This document shows, piece by piece, positions 21,856 through 33,119 of a stretch of DNA of 64,000 bases. The translations under genes were made by a program, and so were the position numbers. The DNA is from Bettongia penicillata ogilbyi (taxonomy: Eukaryota; Chordata; Mammalia; Diprotodontia; Potoroidae). The notes beneath the pieces were generated by a model. That model searched no databases, had not been told where the DNA came from, and saw nothing but the letters and a program-made list of their open reading frames with translations. Position 1 is the stretch's first letter. The number at the start of each line of letters is the position of its first letter. The stretch is taken from contig JAJHZJ010000696.1 of assembly GCA_023548195.1 (NCBI GenBank), forward strand, positions 474,001-538,000, given 5' to 3'.

Positions 21856-22810
21856 TACACTACTCTTGGATGACTCCGTGAAGGATAAGAACTGCTATTC
21901 TGTATAAACTCGAATTGTATAAACTCTAGGCAGATGTTTGTGTCTATGTGAAGATCACAATGTTGAAAGTGTTGCAAGTACATTCATTACTGGAAGAACT
22001 TCTATGTGGGAGCAGGTGGGTCTCTCTGTGCTGTGTATGTCACTGAGTCTGACATCTAGCCAGCAGCAGAGGCCCCTGTGGCAATAGTTGTTGGTTATAC
22101 CATTGGCAGTATCATAGTTCTTCCTCTCATATTTTAGAAAAATGGATTCCAAAGTGGCATTGAGAGAACAGGTGACCTCACCCCAAGGGGTATGAGTAAT
22201 CTCCCAATGAGAGGGCAGGAAGAGAGCTCACCCACCTCCCTCCTCATCAGAGCCAGTGGTGAAACTTGTCTCCAGTTCAAGCACTCCTAACTGTATCCTC
22301 CATACTCCACTCCCTCTGTGCATGAGCTCCCAACCCTCCCCTTCTGAGCCAAGCTTTGACCCCTCAGGGCAATTGTAACCTAACCATTGCCTGAGCATGC
22401 ATAGCACCAAATATACAGGCACCAAGGGGCAAATTCCCCTGCTTTTCTCCACCCATCCACACCTACCCTTGCCCTGAGATCACTCCTTCTAGGGTCAGAT
22501 GCCCCCCAGAGGGCAAGCTCTAAGCTGTGAGGAACAACCTGGGAGAGCCTTCTCTTTCTTCTTACTGATTTTATTAGGACAGAATACATCACCTTGGATG
22601 ACTAGATGCTGCTGAGTTGCCACAGAGGGCAGATCTTAGTAAATTATCTTTTCCCAAATGACCATCTCTCTGAAAAACTTCAATATTTTTGTTAATGGCA
22701 ATATCATGATTCCATTTACTCAGATTCACAACCTTGGTGTCACCTATGGCTCCTCCATGAACTTTCTTTGGCCCAGTTTTTATCCTATTTACTTTGTACA
22801 GTCTTCTTAG
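21856..22810. other. Unassigned unique sequence, moderately GC-rich
   Basis: No transposon recognised at 22,000-22,620, where composition is nearer 50% GC than the rest of the window. Overlapping minus-strand frames at 22,228-22,592 show no domain, no clear splice context and low complexity (Gly/Glu-rich). No gene is claimed. Confidence 0.35.
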
Positions 22811-22814
22811 AATG

Positions 22815-23060
22815 GGTAAGTGGTGTGATAGCTAGAGCACTGAGCAAGGAATCAACAAGACACGAATTCAAATCCAGCCTCAGACACTAGATAACCTTGA
22901 GCAAATCAATTACCTCTGTCTACCTTCATTACCTCATCTGTAAAATGGCGATAATAATAGCATCTACTTCCCAGAGTTGTTGTAAGGAGATAATCTTTGC
23001 AAACCTCTTAGCACAGAGTATGGCTCATAGTAGGTGTTATACAAGTATTACATACTATTT
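22815..23060 (+). mobile_element. MIR-like core-SINE, nearly complete
   Basis: Head GGTGTGATAGCTAGAGCACTG, internal TTCAAATCCAGCCTCAGACAC, CCTCATCTGTAAAATGGCG and tail GAGTATGGCTCATAGTAGG. One of the better-preserved SINEs of this type here. Confidence 0.8.
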
Positions 23061-23164
23061 TTTCCTGGCTGCCCAGAGCCAATGGGATTGTACTTGCTAA
23101 CCAACTCATTATTGGTTATTATCTGGGATTTATCATTCATCTTTCCACCTTGTCTAACAACAAT

Positions 23165-23290
23165 TGGTTAATTGCCTACTGTGTGCAAGGTACTTTGCTA
23201 GAGAGCAGAGATATAAAGAGAAAAAATGAAAACAGTCTTTGCCTTTAAGGAAGTTACATCATAGGTATGTAGTTTCAGCGTTATTCTCAC
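23165..23290 (+). mobile_element. Ancient repeat 'family C' fragment
   Basis: AATTGCCTACTGTGTGCAAGG and TTGCCTTTAAGGAAGTTACATC are the first third of the family described at 7,480. Confidence 0.55.
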
Positions 23291-23299
23291 TCCACAGAT

Positions 23300-23570
23300 C
23301 CAATTAGGTGCCAGATTTTGTCGGTCCTATCTTCACAACCTCTTGACCTTTCTCCTTCTCTCTATTCGTTTATTCCCAGCCCTAGTTCAGGTTTCCATCA
23401 CCCTTAACCTGTACTATAGTAATAGCCTCCTAACTCTTCTTCCTTCCGTGAATCTTTACCCATTTCAATCCATCCTTCCCACAACTGTCAAAGGCATAAA
23501 TTGAGACCTAATCACATCACCTCTTCTCTACTCAATAAACTCCATACTGACTCTAGGATGAACTATTACT
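23300..23570 (+). mobile_element. L2 fragment
   Basis: CCTGTACTATAGTAATAGCC, then TCAATCCATCCTTCCCACA, then CTCAATAAACTCCATACTGAC, in the order of the L2 3' region. Confidence 0.6.
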
Positions 23571-23764
23571 TCATCATTATGTAATCCCTTGGAAATTTTC
23601 ATTTTTCTATTTTTTTTAAAAAATTGCCTAATTCTTTCTAAATTTCTGTTAGGTTTCACAGTGTTCAGAGGTATTAGTGCAGTCGTGTGGATAAGAACTA
23701 GATCTATGATTTCATTTATGGCCCTACCCATGCAGGTCAGTATCTTTTCTGAAACATATAGCCT

Positions 23765-23915
23765 ACTGTGGATTCCTTCTCAAAATAACATTCATATAAA
23801 TTTTTTATATAATTTCAGCTAGAGGTTAGTGAAAATAAAGTTCTAATTGTTTACCCATCCAAATTCACAACCACCTTGAAATTGTGTAGAACTTAGGTTA
23901 GAGATCCCTGTCTTG
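23765..23915 (+). mobile_element. hAT-like DNA-transposon fossil
   Basis: AAAATAAAGTTCTAATTG, CCCATCCAAATTCACAACC and ACTTAGGTTAGAGATCCCTGTC match the family seen at 8,465-8,640. Confidence 0.45.
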
Positions 23916-24055
23916 AGGGAAGCCTAGAGATCTGAGAGTTTAAATGACTTGCCCAGCATCCAACAGCCAGTATGTATCAGAGGTGTGGAGGAATCCAGGT
24001 CTTCCTAGCTCAAAAGCCAGTTCTCTCTGCATTACATCATACTGCCTCTCAACAT
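23916..24055 (-). mobile_element. MIR/THER-like core-SINE
   Basis: GACTTGCCCAGCATCCAACAG, then AATCCAGGTCTTCCTAGCTC and ATACTGCCTCTC. Reverse orientation, 5' half only. Confidence 0.65.
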
Positions 24056-24059
24056 ACAT

Positions 24060-24470
24060 AAATATATTGTGTTTATGCCCTTTGAACATTTATAAATTGA
24101 GAAATGATTTGTATTCTTATAGATTTGACAAAGATCTTCATATTTTTGAGCTATGAGAATTTTATCTGAGAAATTATTTATAAAATTTCCCCCAAACTTT
24201 CTGCTTTCCTTTTATCTTGGCTACAACTGTTTGATTTGTATAAAACTTTTTAATTTAATGCAATTGAAATTATCCATTTTACCCCTAACTTTGCCCTCTA
24301 TCTGTGATCTGTTCATCAATTGTTCACCTAGCCATAAGTCTGATAAGTAATATGTTCCATGCTCTTCTAATTTTCTTATAATATCTTTCTTTATATCTAG
24401 ATCATGTATTCATTTTGACCTTACATATTTTATCTAACTCATGAACAATTAAATAAAACACCTTAATAGT
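24060..24470 (-). mobile_element. L1 ORF2 fragment
   Basis: AAATTGAGAAATGATTTGTATTC, AATTATCCATTTTACCCC and ATCTAGATCATGTATTCATTTTG are the antisense L1 ORF2 region C-terminal to the RT. Both ends are internal to ORF2. Confidence 0.65.
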
Positions 24471-25060
24471 ATTGCTCAAAGTTTTGTTTTGTTTTGACTG
24501 GTAAGATGTACAGACCCAGAGTCTCATGTTTGAGTCTCATAACCCAAACTCATATTTGGATTTAGCCATCATTAACACACAGCAGTTGTGGTCAGGTGAT
24601 AGTACTCAAAAGCATACCTAAATCTCTGTATCCACATGATCTATCCTATCTTTCTGACTTCCAGTCATCCGCCCCACTTCAGTTTACATGTCAGAGCTGC
24701 CGATGTGTGTTATCATTGTCAACAAAAATAGTTTATTGAGGAATTAATTCAAACAACAAACATTTATAAAATGCTACAATGCAGAGTTCTGTGCTAAGAC
24801 ACAGTCTCTATTACAAATGGCACTAGATTTATGATTCCTTTCTCTACATGGGTTTCCTGAACACCATTACTATCAATCCTTGCGGTACCTTGCCCTGATT
24901 GACACAGTCCCTGATTACCAGCTAATTTCCCCTATACTTTGGGTGGCAAAAAACCACCACTAGTTCCTCTAATATCTGTGACTCAGATTTGCTGTTTACC
25001 AGTGTGAAATGTTTTTGCATTGCTGCTCTATGCTTTAAAAACAAAACAAAACAAAAAAAA
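24471..25060. other. Unassigned, with a small family C piece
   Basis: Mostly no recognised feature. 24,758-24,825 resembles the start of family C (AACATTTATAAAATGCTACAA). An A-rich simple stretch (AAAACAAAACAAAAC) lies at 25,038-25,061. Confidence 0.4.
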
Positions 25061-25064
25061 CAAC

Positions 25065-25495
25065 CTTCACTTGAAATGACTTTCTCCCTCAAGCTATCCT
25101 ATACAGCCTTCCTTTTTCCTGCTACAAAGAATCCCCTACATTTACTGCCTCCATTTCCCCATTCCCATACCTCTAAACCCTTTGTATCCTGGTTTCTCAT
25201 CCTCCAAACTATAATTTAACCACCTTCTCAAAGAAACTTCTCAATGGCTATATCCAATGGGCTTTTCTCAATCTTCATCCTTTTTGAATTTTTGGTAGTT
25301 CTTAGTATTAATCATCTTTTCCCTAAGAATTATCTCCTTTTCCCTTTTGCCTTGTGAGAGACAGAGAGAGAAGAGAGAAAAAGCCACCCAAAACTCTTAA
25401 ATCCTAATCCTATATCACCTATTGCCTGATAGACATCTCCACCTATACATCCCTTGGCATATCAAATTCAACATGCACCTTCTCTTCCAAATTTC
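25065..25495 (+). mobile_element. L2 coding-region fragment
   Basis: GGCTATATCCAATGGGCTTTTCTCAATC and TGATAGACATCTCCACCTATAC match consecutive parts of the L2 ORF region, with sequence between them lost or diverged. No frame remains. Confidence 0.55.
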
Positions 25496-25650
25496 CCGAT
25501 GGCACAGCAGGCAAGGGTGGGTTTTGGAGTTCAAAGAAGAGCTGAGTTCAAATCCAGACTCAGACGCTAAGTAGCTACGTGATCCTAAACAAATCACCTA
25601 ATTATCTGACTCAGTTTCATCATCTATAAAACAGGGATAATATAGCACCT
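25496..25650 (+). mobile_element. MIR/THER-like core-SINE
   Basis: Head GATGGCACAGCAGGCAAGGG, then GAGTTCAAATCCAGACTCAG and CTCAGTTTCATCATCTATAAAA. Sense orientation. Confidence 0.75.
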
Positions 25651-25654
25651 TTTG

Positions 25655-26030
25655 TTGTTTTTGTTCAATAGCTAAATCATGTGCAGTCCTTCATGACCTC
25701 CATGGACCATAGCATATCAGGCCCTTCTTTCTCTAATATCTCTCAAATTACGTCCAAGTTCATATTCATTATTTCCATGATACTATCTAGCCATGTCATC
25801 CTCTACCATCCCCTTTTCCTTTTGCTTTCAAACTTTCCCACTTTAGAGTCTTTTTAAGTCCTGTGTGACCAAAATATTTAAACTTCACCTCTGGTATTTA
25901 CCCTTCCAATGAATGGCCTGAATTAATCTCTTTAAGTATTGACTTAATGGATCTCTTTGTTGTCCAAGGAACTCTTAAAAGTTTTCTCCAAACCACAACT
26001 TGAAAGCATGACCTCTCAGGTTTTTTGTGA
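25655..26030 (-). mobile_element. BovB-type LINE 3' fragment
   Basis: The plus strand reads CATGTGCAGTCCTTCATGACC, CCATCCCCTTTTCCTTTTGC, CCTTCCAATGAATGGCCTGA, GTTGTCCAAGGAACTCT: the reverse complement of the BovB 3' end in the correct order. 5'-truncated, as most copies are. The BovB-tailed SINEs of this window use the same 3' end. Confidence 0.8.
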
Positions 26031-26645
26031 TGATAAAATGAGATCATATTTGTAAAACACTTATCATAAGGTATTCTAACCAGCCAGGCTAGGATTTGAA
26101 TCCTTCCTCTAATCAATTATCTAAGCCAACCAAGGGACCCAGGAACTCTCTACAATGTGAATTCACAAGACAATCTGTAAACCTAAATGTATGATTGACA
26201 GTAACCTATACTCAGGGAAGAAATACAAAAAAAAGAAGGGACAAGTGGGACTCTGAGATACAGTTTCAGAATCACCTAGGTGGAACAAATGCTTTAGTCA
26301 CCATGTACTCATCATGTACTGTGGCAGTTGGAGAGCAGAAAAAGACAAAATTATCTTCCTCTACTCCCATAAGAAGTTATAAAGTGAGTGCCACATAAGC
26401 ACCAACTAGAAAGCTAAAGGAAAAGATAGAAAGGGACAGTCACTCCATTTATGAAGGTCTATTGAGTGAGCAGCTCTTTCTACCTGCAGACCAATGAAAG
26501 CATCATTTCTTCAGTCCCAAAGTGTCCAGGGACTAAATCATGTATGACTGGAGGAAAAAGGGAAACTGTCATCCTCAAATTACCAAAAGTTTTTTCTTTT
26601 TTAAATGAGGTATTACTCACACACTTTCAAGAAGCCCATAAAACT
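26031..26645. other. Unassigned
   Basis: A short reverse SINE piece (GGCTAGGATTTGAATCCTTCC) lies at 26,086-26,106. The remainder has no recognised feature. Small plus-strand frames at 26,195 and 26,466 have no domain. Confidence 0.35.
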
Positions 26646-26649
26646 CTAT

Positions 26650-27440
26650 AATTTAATTTAAAAACTAATAAGTCCTTTTTTTAACCTTTACATCATAATC
26701 ATTGCCCTTTCCTGCAATTAATTTCTTTTGTAATTGGCTAGGATTTTCCAAGTACATTATCATGTCATCTGCAAACAGAAATAAGTTAGTTTCCTCTGTC
26801 TATTGAAATAATCATGTGATTTTAATCTTTGTTGGCTTTATTATTAATTATGTGAATTAGTTTCCTATTGTTAAATCATCTTGGATCTTTGGTAGGTATC
26901 CAACTTGGTCATAGTAAATTATATCTGGAAATAATATTGTATTCTCAATGTGAGAATTCTATTTAAAGTGCTTTCATTGACACCTATTAGGACAGCTGCT
27001 TATGTTTTTCTTTTTCTTCTTTTTCTCTCATGATTTTAGCCATATTTGTCTTCAAAAAGGAGCATGGAAGATTATTTTCATCTCTATTTTTAACAATTTT
27101 TGTAGCAGATGTATTAATTTGCTACTTAAATGTTAGATGGGGTTCATTTTTTAATTCCATCTAGCTGAGAATGTTACACACACACACATACACTTCAGCA
27201 GTTAAAATTAGAGGTTTCTCAATTATTTTTCAGAGAGTGCATTGAGATCTCCATTTCTTGTATTAGCATTTTATATTTTGTAAATACTCCTTAATTTCCC
27301 TCAAATTTTTGGTTTTCTTAATTGTAATTGTATGTAGTAGGTTTTTTTTATCATTTTTAAAAATTTCCTCTGCTGGGAATTTATCTTGTTCATGGGTCTG
27401 GGGGTAATCTGAGTTTCTTCTCTTTGTTTCTCAATCAAGT
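26650..27440 (-). mobile_element. L1 ORF2 (RT and upstream) fragment
   Basis: CATTATCATGTCATCTGCAAACAG at 26,757, then ATAATCATGTGATTTTAATC at 26,808, are hallmark antisense L1 RT segments. The stretch 27,050-27,440 is the region between endonuclease and RT. Order is kept, with some deletion near 27,010. A short CA repeat lies at 27,177-27,191. Confidence 0.75.
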
Positions 27441-27605
27441 TTTCTAATGATTTTTAAAGAAGAGTAACAAAACGGTAAACAACTGGATAACCTAATCCAA
27501 CAAAAAGAAGAAATTCAAATTACAAAAAAAAAAAGACAAATTCACAACAGAGAGAATTTTTTTGAAAAAGCTCAAAGATTCCTTTGCAGAATTATAATAA
27601 GCAGT
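27441..27605 (+). mobile_element. L1 ORF2 fragment in opposite orientation
   Basis: AACAACTGGATAACCTAATCC and GACAAATTCACAACAGAGAG are a sense ORF2 segment, also found at 33,180-33,270. It directly abuts the antisense L1, so the two meet tail to tail or by inversion. Confidence 0.6.
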
Positions 27606-27609
27606 CTTA

Positions 27610-27800
27610 CTGCTGCACCCTTTGAGTCTTTCCATCTGCCCTGCAGCTGACTTGTCTTGTATGTGTTGTCTCTGCTAACCAAAGTGTGACCTCCTTGAGG
27701 GCAGGGATTGTCTTCCTTTTTCAATCTACATTACCAGCACTTAACCACTGGGTCAACAGCAAGCTTGTGACAAATACTTTTTCAGTCACTCCTCAGAGCC
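27610..27800 (+). mobile_element. L2 3' end
   Basis: GTGACCTCCTTGAGGGCAGGGATTGTC is a well-preserved L2 signature, followed by CATTACCAGCACTTAACC. Confidence 0.75.
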
Positions 27801-28105
27801 CTACTCTGAGCATTGTGCTAGGAATTCAGCCCCTCGCCTTTCACAACTAGACCTCGGGAACCAGCCTAAGTTCTAAGATCACAAATCCATTGGCACATCA
27901 GAGAACTGGAATATGTGATTAGTGAAAAGGGGGTCAATATTGTGGGAGTAAGTGATAAATCAATGAAACTTGCAAAAGATATTAACTAGGAAAATAATTC
28001 AGTGGAGAAAATTCTTCCTGAATTATGCAATCCGTTGTGACTCAAAGATTTGTTCAGAAAAAAAAAGTAGCTTAATAATATCATTTTATTTTGCCAAAAA
28101 ACCGA
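27801..28105. other. Unassigned
   Basis: No gene or recognised repeat. Confidence 0.35.
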
Positions 28106-28345
28106 AGCAAAAATATGGTATGGTAGAAAAAGCATTGTACTTGCAGTAAGTAGGGCCTTATTCACAAACTTGGCTGAGACTTAACATTTACTAACTGTGC
28201 AACCATAAAGAATTTAATGCTTCTGTGCCTCAATTTCCTCATCTGTAACATGTGGATAGCAGCTTACAGTTTAAATGAGAGAAAGTGTCTTTAAAGTGTT
28301 TTGTAAACCTTAAAGTAATATATAAATGTCATCCATCATTTTCAT
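28106..28345 (+). mobile_element. MIR-like core-SINE
   Basis: GGTATGGTAGAAAAAGCATTG, then CTCAATTTCCTCATCTGTAAC and a tail GTTTTGTAAACCTTAAAG. Sense orientation. Confidence 0.7.
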
Positions 28346-28665
28346 TATTGTCCATTTTGTTTCACGTGCTTTTTACTTGTTACTGCCTTTTCAAAACTCT
28401 GAGCATAGAGCTGAGTCTGTAGAAGTCAAACAATGAGAATTTTCTATCTTTAAAATGTTAAATCAAATTAGGAATTTGATGATAGTGTTCATTGGTGTTC
28501 CTTGGGAGTCTCTCTTCATGCTTAATTGTTTCAAAGCTTAGCTCGGGGCATATGATTTGCCTTTTCCATTATCTGGTTTCTTATCCATTTTTCTCATTAA
28601 GCTCTGGGTACCAAAATGGGCCAAATGCTGACAGTTACTTATACACCTCCTGCAAGTAGAAGAGT
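28346..28665. other. Unassigned
   Basis: No gene or recognised repeat. Confidence 0.35.
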
Positions 28666-28667
28666 CA

Positions 28668-29000
28668 ACAAACACCAACACGCATTTATTAAGGACTTAC
28701 TACGTGCTGACCATTGTAATAACTCCGGGATGACAAAGGATAGTGAAAACATCATCCCAGCTCTCCAGGACCTGACATTCTAATATGGGGGGGGGGGGGA
28801 TTATGTGCAAACACTATGTAAACAATTTTCTGTAAATAGTTGTCCAGAGTGCATTGGAGGTAATTGCAGAGGGAAAGCATTAGCACTGAGGGAAATCAGG
28901 AATGACTTCTTGTAGAAGGTATAATTTTAGCTGATATTTGAAGGAAACCAAGGATGCCATTGGGTAGGAAGGAGAAGGAATAACTGAGCCTGGCATTTAG
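28668..29000 (+). mobile_element. Ancient repeat 'family C', long copy
   Basis: CATTTATTAAGGACTTACTACGTG, GACCTGACATTCTAATATG, GTGCATTGGAGGTAATTGCAG, AATGACTTCTTGTAGAAGG and TTTTAGCTGATATTTGAAGG: one of the most complete copies in the window. A run of 13 G lies inside it at 28,787-28,799. Confidence 0.6.
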
Positions 29001-29072
29001 TCGAATAGTAAGAATAATTAGATAAATAAGAAAGCTACCAGATGATCTGCAGTTTTCTCCAGTACAACCATA

Positions 29073-29418
29073 CACCAATTGAACTCTTTGGGGCAGCTAG
29101 GTGGTGCAGTAGATAGAGCACCAGTGCAGGAGTCAGGAGGACCTGAGTTCAAATCTCACCTCAGACACTTGACACTCACTAGCTGTGTGACCTTGGGCAA
29201 GTCACTTAATCCCAATGGTCTCATCCTGGGCCATCTCCAGTCATCCTGATGAATATCTGGTCACTGGATTCAGATGACTCTGGAGGAGAAGTGAGGCTGG
29301 TGACCTGCATAGCCCTCCCTCACTCAAAACAGTCAAGAGCAAATCATGTCATCATTTCTCTGATGGCATGGTCTTCTTCGGCAACGAAGGATGAACACAC
29401 ACGCACCAATTGAACTCT
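29073..29418 (+). mobile_element. RTE-tailed SINE with perfect 15-bp TSD
   Basis: SINE body 29,088-29,403, about 316 bp: tRNA-like head GGCAGCTAGGTGGTGCAG, box-B-like GAGTTCAAATCTCACC, a middle part with CTGGTCACTGGATTCAGATG, and a tail TGGTCTTCTTCGGCAACGAAG that resembles the RTE tail at 18,369. CACCAATTGAACTCT is repeated exactly on both sides (29,073-29,087 and 29,404-29,418). The exact duplication and low divergence from the copy at 41,522 point to a fairly young insertion. Resembles Australian-marsupial SINEs (from memory). Confidence 0.92.
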
Positions 29419-30685
29419 CTAGCAATCTTTATTCTTTTATTTTCTTCCTCTTGTAGCAGTAACTTCATGGGGTTGGTCACAAGGTACCAAACTTGCAGGT
29501 GAGGACTGCACTTCATGTGTTTCTTCATTTACTGTTAGTTAGCTCGGTCTACATTTGGTTTTCTCCAGAAGTTTTCATGCGCTTATTGTGGTTGGAGCCT
29601 ACTGGCCTTGCCTAAGATTATCCCAGAAGGAAAATTATTCACCACAAGGAAAAACAGACATGAACCAAAGAGATGCACATAAAAAGATGCACATTTTCAA
29701 ATACCCCTTAATGGCCCTGATGGCTCCAAGATGTTCTGGCTTTCCTTTAAAAGAGACTTCCCCACAAAAGAATCTTAGGCAACTTGAAAAATAACAATTC
29801 CAAAGGCTGGTTCACAAATGGATATCTAATGACTATCTCACTACGTTTTGGCCAACATTCCCTTCTATCACCATCTTCCATTGGTCCTTTTCAAAAACGA
29901 GGAAAGAACAACGATTGTCAAAAGCATTAGCAACCCGGAGCTGGAAAGATCCTTTTTATATATGTAGTTTGGAATGGTCCATTGTCTTTGTGTGGTTTAG
30001 TTACTTAAGTCTGAGCCGAGTTCCTGAATAAACACTCTATTACATGGCAGCCTGTATGTTGAAGGGACTTCTTACAGCCTTTTCAAAGCTCAACACCAGG
30101 GCAGTTCCCCTCAGCTTCAGGCCAGCTTGGTGATTCCGTTATTTAATTCCAAAGGTCTATGTCTATGAATCTTAACTAGTCCTAAGTGACAAAAAAAAAA
30201 AAACCACCACGTCCCTGACTCTTCTCACCATCTCTCCTAGTCCCCTCAAACAATTAGCTTTAATAAGAACAACATTCTTTTGTTTATGTTCTCTATGCAT
30301 CCAAATGCCATTGCATAGGGCAGATGACTTTAGAGAGAGGAAGTTTATGCTTGATTATTTTTGTTTTCAGATCTCAAGGTTATATTGGTTCATGACTAGT
30401 TTTCCTCTGTTGCTTTGTGTTCATTAGGTTTTTTTTTTTTTAAGAAAAGCAAATGAAAGTTTATAAAAATACTGCAAATATAAAACAAGGAGCAAAAGAA
30501 ATCAAACAAATGAAAAACCTCTTTATTCCAAAAACTGTGTTGGTTTCTCCTAATAAAATACAAGTTCCATGAAGGAAAGGTCTTTTTCATTTTTACTTTT
30601 GTACTTCCAGCAACTAATATAATGCCGTGTCAGGGATATAATAAATGCTTCTTTAATTTGATACTATTTAATCTAATTATGTCTT
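29419..30685. other. Mostly unassigned; short RTE tail at 29,865-29,925
   Basis: 29,865-29,925 carries an RTE-like 3' tail (GGTCCTTTTCAAAAACGAGG then AACAACG), so a short 5'-truncated RTE or RTE-derived SINE ends there. A-runs at 30,191-30,203 and T-run at 30,428-30,440. No gene seen. Confidence 0.45.
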
Positions 30686-30689
30686 CAGA

Positions 30690-30835
30690 GAAGCAATATG
30701 GTACAGTGGGTAGAATGTGACACCTGGGTTCAAATCATGCCTCCCTCACTTATCCTCTATATGACTTGAACAAACCATTTATTCTGAACCTCCCTTTACT
30801 CACCTATAAAATAAGAATAATAAAAATAGCTGTCA
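30690..30835 (+). mobile_element. MIR/THER-like core-SINE
   Basis: AGCAATATGGTACAGTGGGTAG, GGTTCAAATCATGCCTCCC and CTCCCTTTACTCACCTATAAAA. Sense orientation. Confidence 0.7.
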
Positions 30836-31015
30836 TTGACACAGCACCTAATATGGGTTAGGACACTTTGCTAAGTACTGTGCAAATATTATTTCAGCTT
30901 ATTATAAAAACCCTGAGAGATAAGTGCCATTATTATCTCTGTTTTACATTTGGGGAAACTGAGGCAGAAATTAATGATTTACCCAAGTAAATGCCAGTGG
31001 GAGAGAAGAAGCCAC
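30836..31015 (-). mobile_element. MIR-like SINE
   Basis: AGCACCTAATATGGGTTAGG, TTATAAAAACCCTGAGAGAT, TTGGGGAAACTGAGGCAG: an antisense MIR with its tail on the left. Confidence 0.7.
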
Positions 31016-31127
31016 TATTAGCTCCTAACTCACAGAATTATGGATCAAATGAGAAATAATGTATTTGCTACACTTTACAAATCTAAAAAAATCTATATTT
31101 TTTAAAATAAAAATTTTTTTAAAACTT

Positions 31128-31270
31128 ATATGTAGGTTTGAATTCTAGCTTTGACTCTTCTATTGATTGTATAACCTTTAGCAAGTCGCTTAGCCTGTAT
31201 AGGCTACAGGTCCTCATTTCTAAAATACAAGGGTTAGCCTAAGTAATCTCAAAGGATTCTTGTAATACCG
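31128..31270 (+). mobile_element. THER-like core-SINE fragment
   Basis: AGGTTTGAATTCTAGCTTTGAC, then AGCAAGTCGCTTAGCC and CTCATTTCTAAAATACAAGGG. Sense; the 5' head is missing. Confidence 0.65.
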
Positions 31271-31274
31271 TTAG

Positions 31275-31505
31275 AGTCATGAAATGGCACATGAGGGATG
31301 GATCTGGACTGAGGGAGATATGGGTTCAAATCCTACCTCAGACATGAACTTGTGACCTTGCACAAATAACCTTACCTTTCTGTGCTTCAGTTTCCTCATC
31401 CCTAAAATGGAGACAATAATACTTGTACCTACCTCACAAGGTTGCTGTAAGACTCCAGTGAGATAATTTATGAAAAGTACTTTGCAAAACTTAAGATGCC
31501 ATGTT
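31275..31505 (+). mobile_element. MIR-like core-SINE, nearly complete
   Basis: GGGTTCAAATCCTACCTCAG, then TCAGTTTCCTCATCCCTAAAATGG and tail GCTGTAAGACTCCAGTGAG. The minus-strand frame across it is a shadow of the repeat. Confidence 0.8.
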
Positions 31506-31884
31506 ATGTCTCTTGTTAAGAACACTCTAAGAGTCTACTGTTTTCAAATGCTGCCAGTCCACTCATGTGAAATCATTATAAGTTAGTTTTTCCATAAGCG
31601 GAAACCAGAAAATTGAAAGAACTAAATAGACACCCAAAGTTAAGTTTGGTCACAAATAGGGTAAAGACAGATTCCCATGGACAATTAACGTATGGCATGA
31701 TCAAACTCATCACTTGATTTGCATTTTCATGTTAGAGAAATCTATTTGGATTTGTCTACCACAGACTACTGTCTAAATATCTTTGTAACAGTTTAGAATG
31801 CATAGACACAAATAAAACTCATGTGAAAGAAAATTTATAAAAGTGAAAGTAATAGTATTTGTATATTGCTTTTTTTCTCAAAAC
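31506..31884. other. Unassigned
   Basis: No gene or recognised repeat. AT-rich. Confidence 0.35.
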
Positions 31885-32040
31885 TCTCCCTCTCTCTCCT
31901 TGCTCTCTCTGTCTCTGTCTCTCTCTGTCTCCCTCGCTCTGTCTCCTTGTGTGTGCCTCTTTCTGTCTCTCTGTGTCTGTCTCTGTCTCTCTCTTACTCT
32001 CTGTCTCTTTCTGTCTTTGTCTCTCCCTCTTTCTCTCCCC
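31885..32040. repeat. (TCTC/TCTG)n pyrimidine microsatellite
   Basis: About 155 bp of CTCTGT/CTCT units. Leucine/serine-rich frames across it are artefacts. Confidence 0.95.
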
Positions 32041-32059
32041 TTTGAAGCTACTAGACTAT

Positions 32060-32440
32060 TATTGTCCCATTTGACAGATGAGGAAACAGAGGATCAGAAA
32101 ATTTACATGACTTACTTGTGGTGACACAGATACCAAATATCAGATATGTGACTAATAGTAATCAAAACATATTTATATGATGATTAAAAGCTCTCAGATT
32201 ACTTTCAAACGTTGCCTATTTTTATGCTCACAGCAACCATGTGAGGTAGATGCTACAGTTATCCTTATATTATGGATGGGGAAACTGAGATAGTGCCTTT
32301 CCCAGGGTCACACAGATATTAAGCATCTAAATCTGGATTTGAACTCAGGTGTCCCCGACACCATTTGTTGTGTCTCCGAATCTCTGTTGACTTCAACTCC
32401 AGTGCTCTTTCCACTGAACCACTTCTTTTGTTCATCTTTG
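32060..32440 (-). mobile_element. Core-SINE fragment followed by long MIR-like SINE
   Basis: 32,060-32,155: GACAGATGAGGAAACAGAGG core piece. 32,165-32,440: antisense MIR with CACAGCAACCATGTGAGG, GGATGGGGAAACTGAGATAG, CCCAGGGTCACACAG and CTCTTTCCACTGAACCA at its head. Confidence 0.7.
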
Positions 32441-32569
32441 TTTTTTGTATTTAGGCAAAAAGAAAGAATACAAAACTTTTTTTTTTCAAACCAATCTCTG
32501 ACTCAAAATGGAGTGCACAACTTAAGAAGAACTTTCTCCACCGAATTGTTTTTCTGATTAATGTCTTTT

Positions 32570-32725
32570 GCAAGTTTAATGGTTTGTTGCTGGTCATTCT
32601 TCATTCTCACAGACCACTGACATCACAAGTGCAATTTCTTGACCTGCACATCAATTGGTTTTGAGTGAGTCAGAGCTGCACAAAGTCATAGGTCTTTCTC
32701 TATATGATACTGACCTCCTTTTTGC
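32570..32725 (-). mobile_element. RTE-derived SINE 3' fragment
   Basis: The plus strand reads GTTTGTTGCTGGTCATTCTTCATT, the complement of an RTE-type tail, then TTGGTTTTGAGTGAGTCAGAG, GCTGCACAAAGTCATAGG. The same order occurs in the SINE at 54,601-55,075 (GTTGCACAAAGTCATCAGCC). Confidence 0.6.
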
Positions 32726-32880
32726 TAATCTCATATTCCATTTCTCTGATGTCCCAATGGATATATATCATCATAGTCCTTAGATTGGCCCCTAATTGTG
32801 GCATCCAGTTGTAAAGGAGAGGAGACTGGGTCTCCTGTACAGTGCTGAGAGGGAGGTTTTAAGAATGAATGAGTGAAAAA
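32726..32880. other. Unassigned
   Basis: No recognised feature. Confidence 0.35.
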
Positions 32881-32884
32881 GCGT

Positions 32885-33020
32885 CTGTCACAAGTCTGCT
32901 ATGTGCCCCTCACTGTACTAAGTACTGAAGATACAAATAGAAACAAAAAGGCAGTCTGTGCTCTCAAGAATCTCATACTCTAATTGAGAGAGACAAGATG
33001 TATAAGACAGTTACAATGCA
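32885..33020 (+). mobile_element. Ancient repeat 'family C' fragment
   Basis: TGCTATGTGCCCCTCACTGT then CTCAAGAATCTCATACTCTAATTG, the first third of the family. Confidence 0.6.
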
Positions 33021-33119
33021 GATGCAAAAATGTAGGATTCCTGCAGGGCAACCAGGAGGATGGTAAGACTCAAAGATTCTCAGGCTGTATCCATGTATCA
33101 CAGACATTTACTTGTGTTC

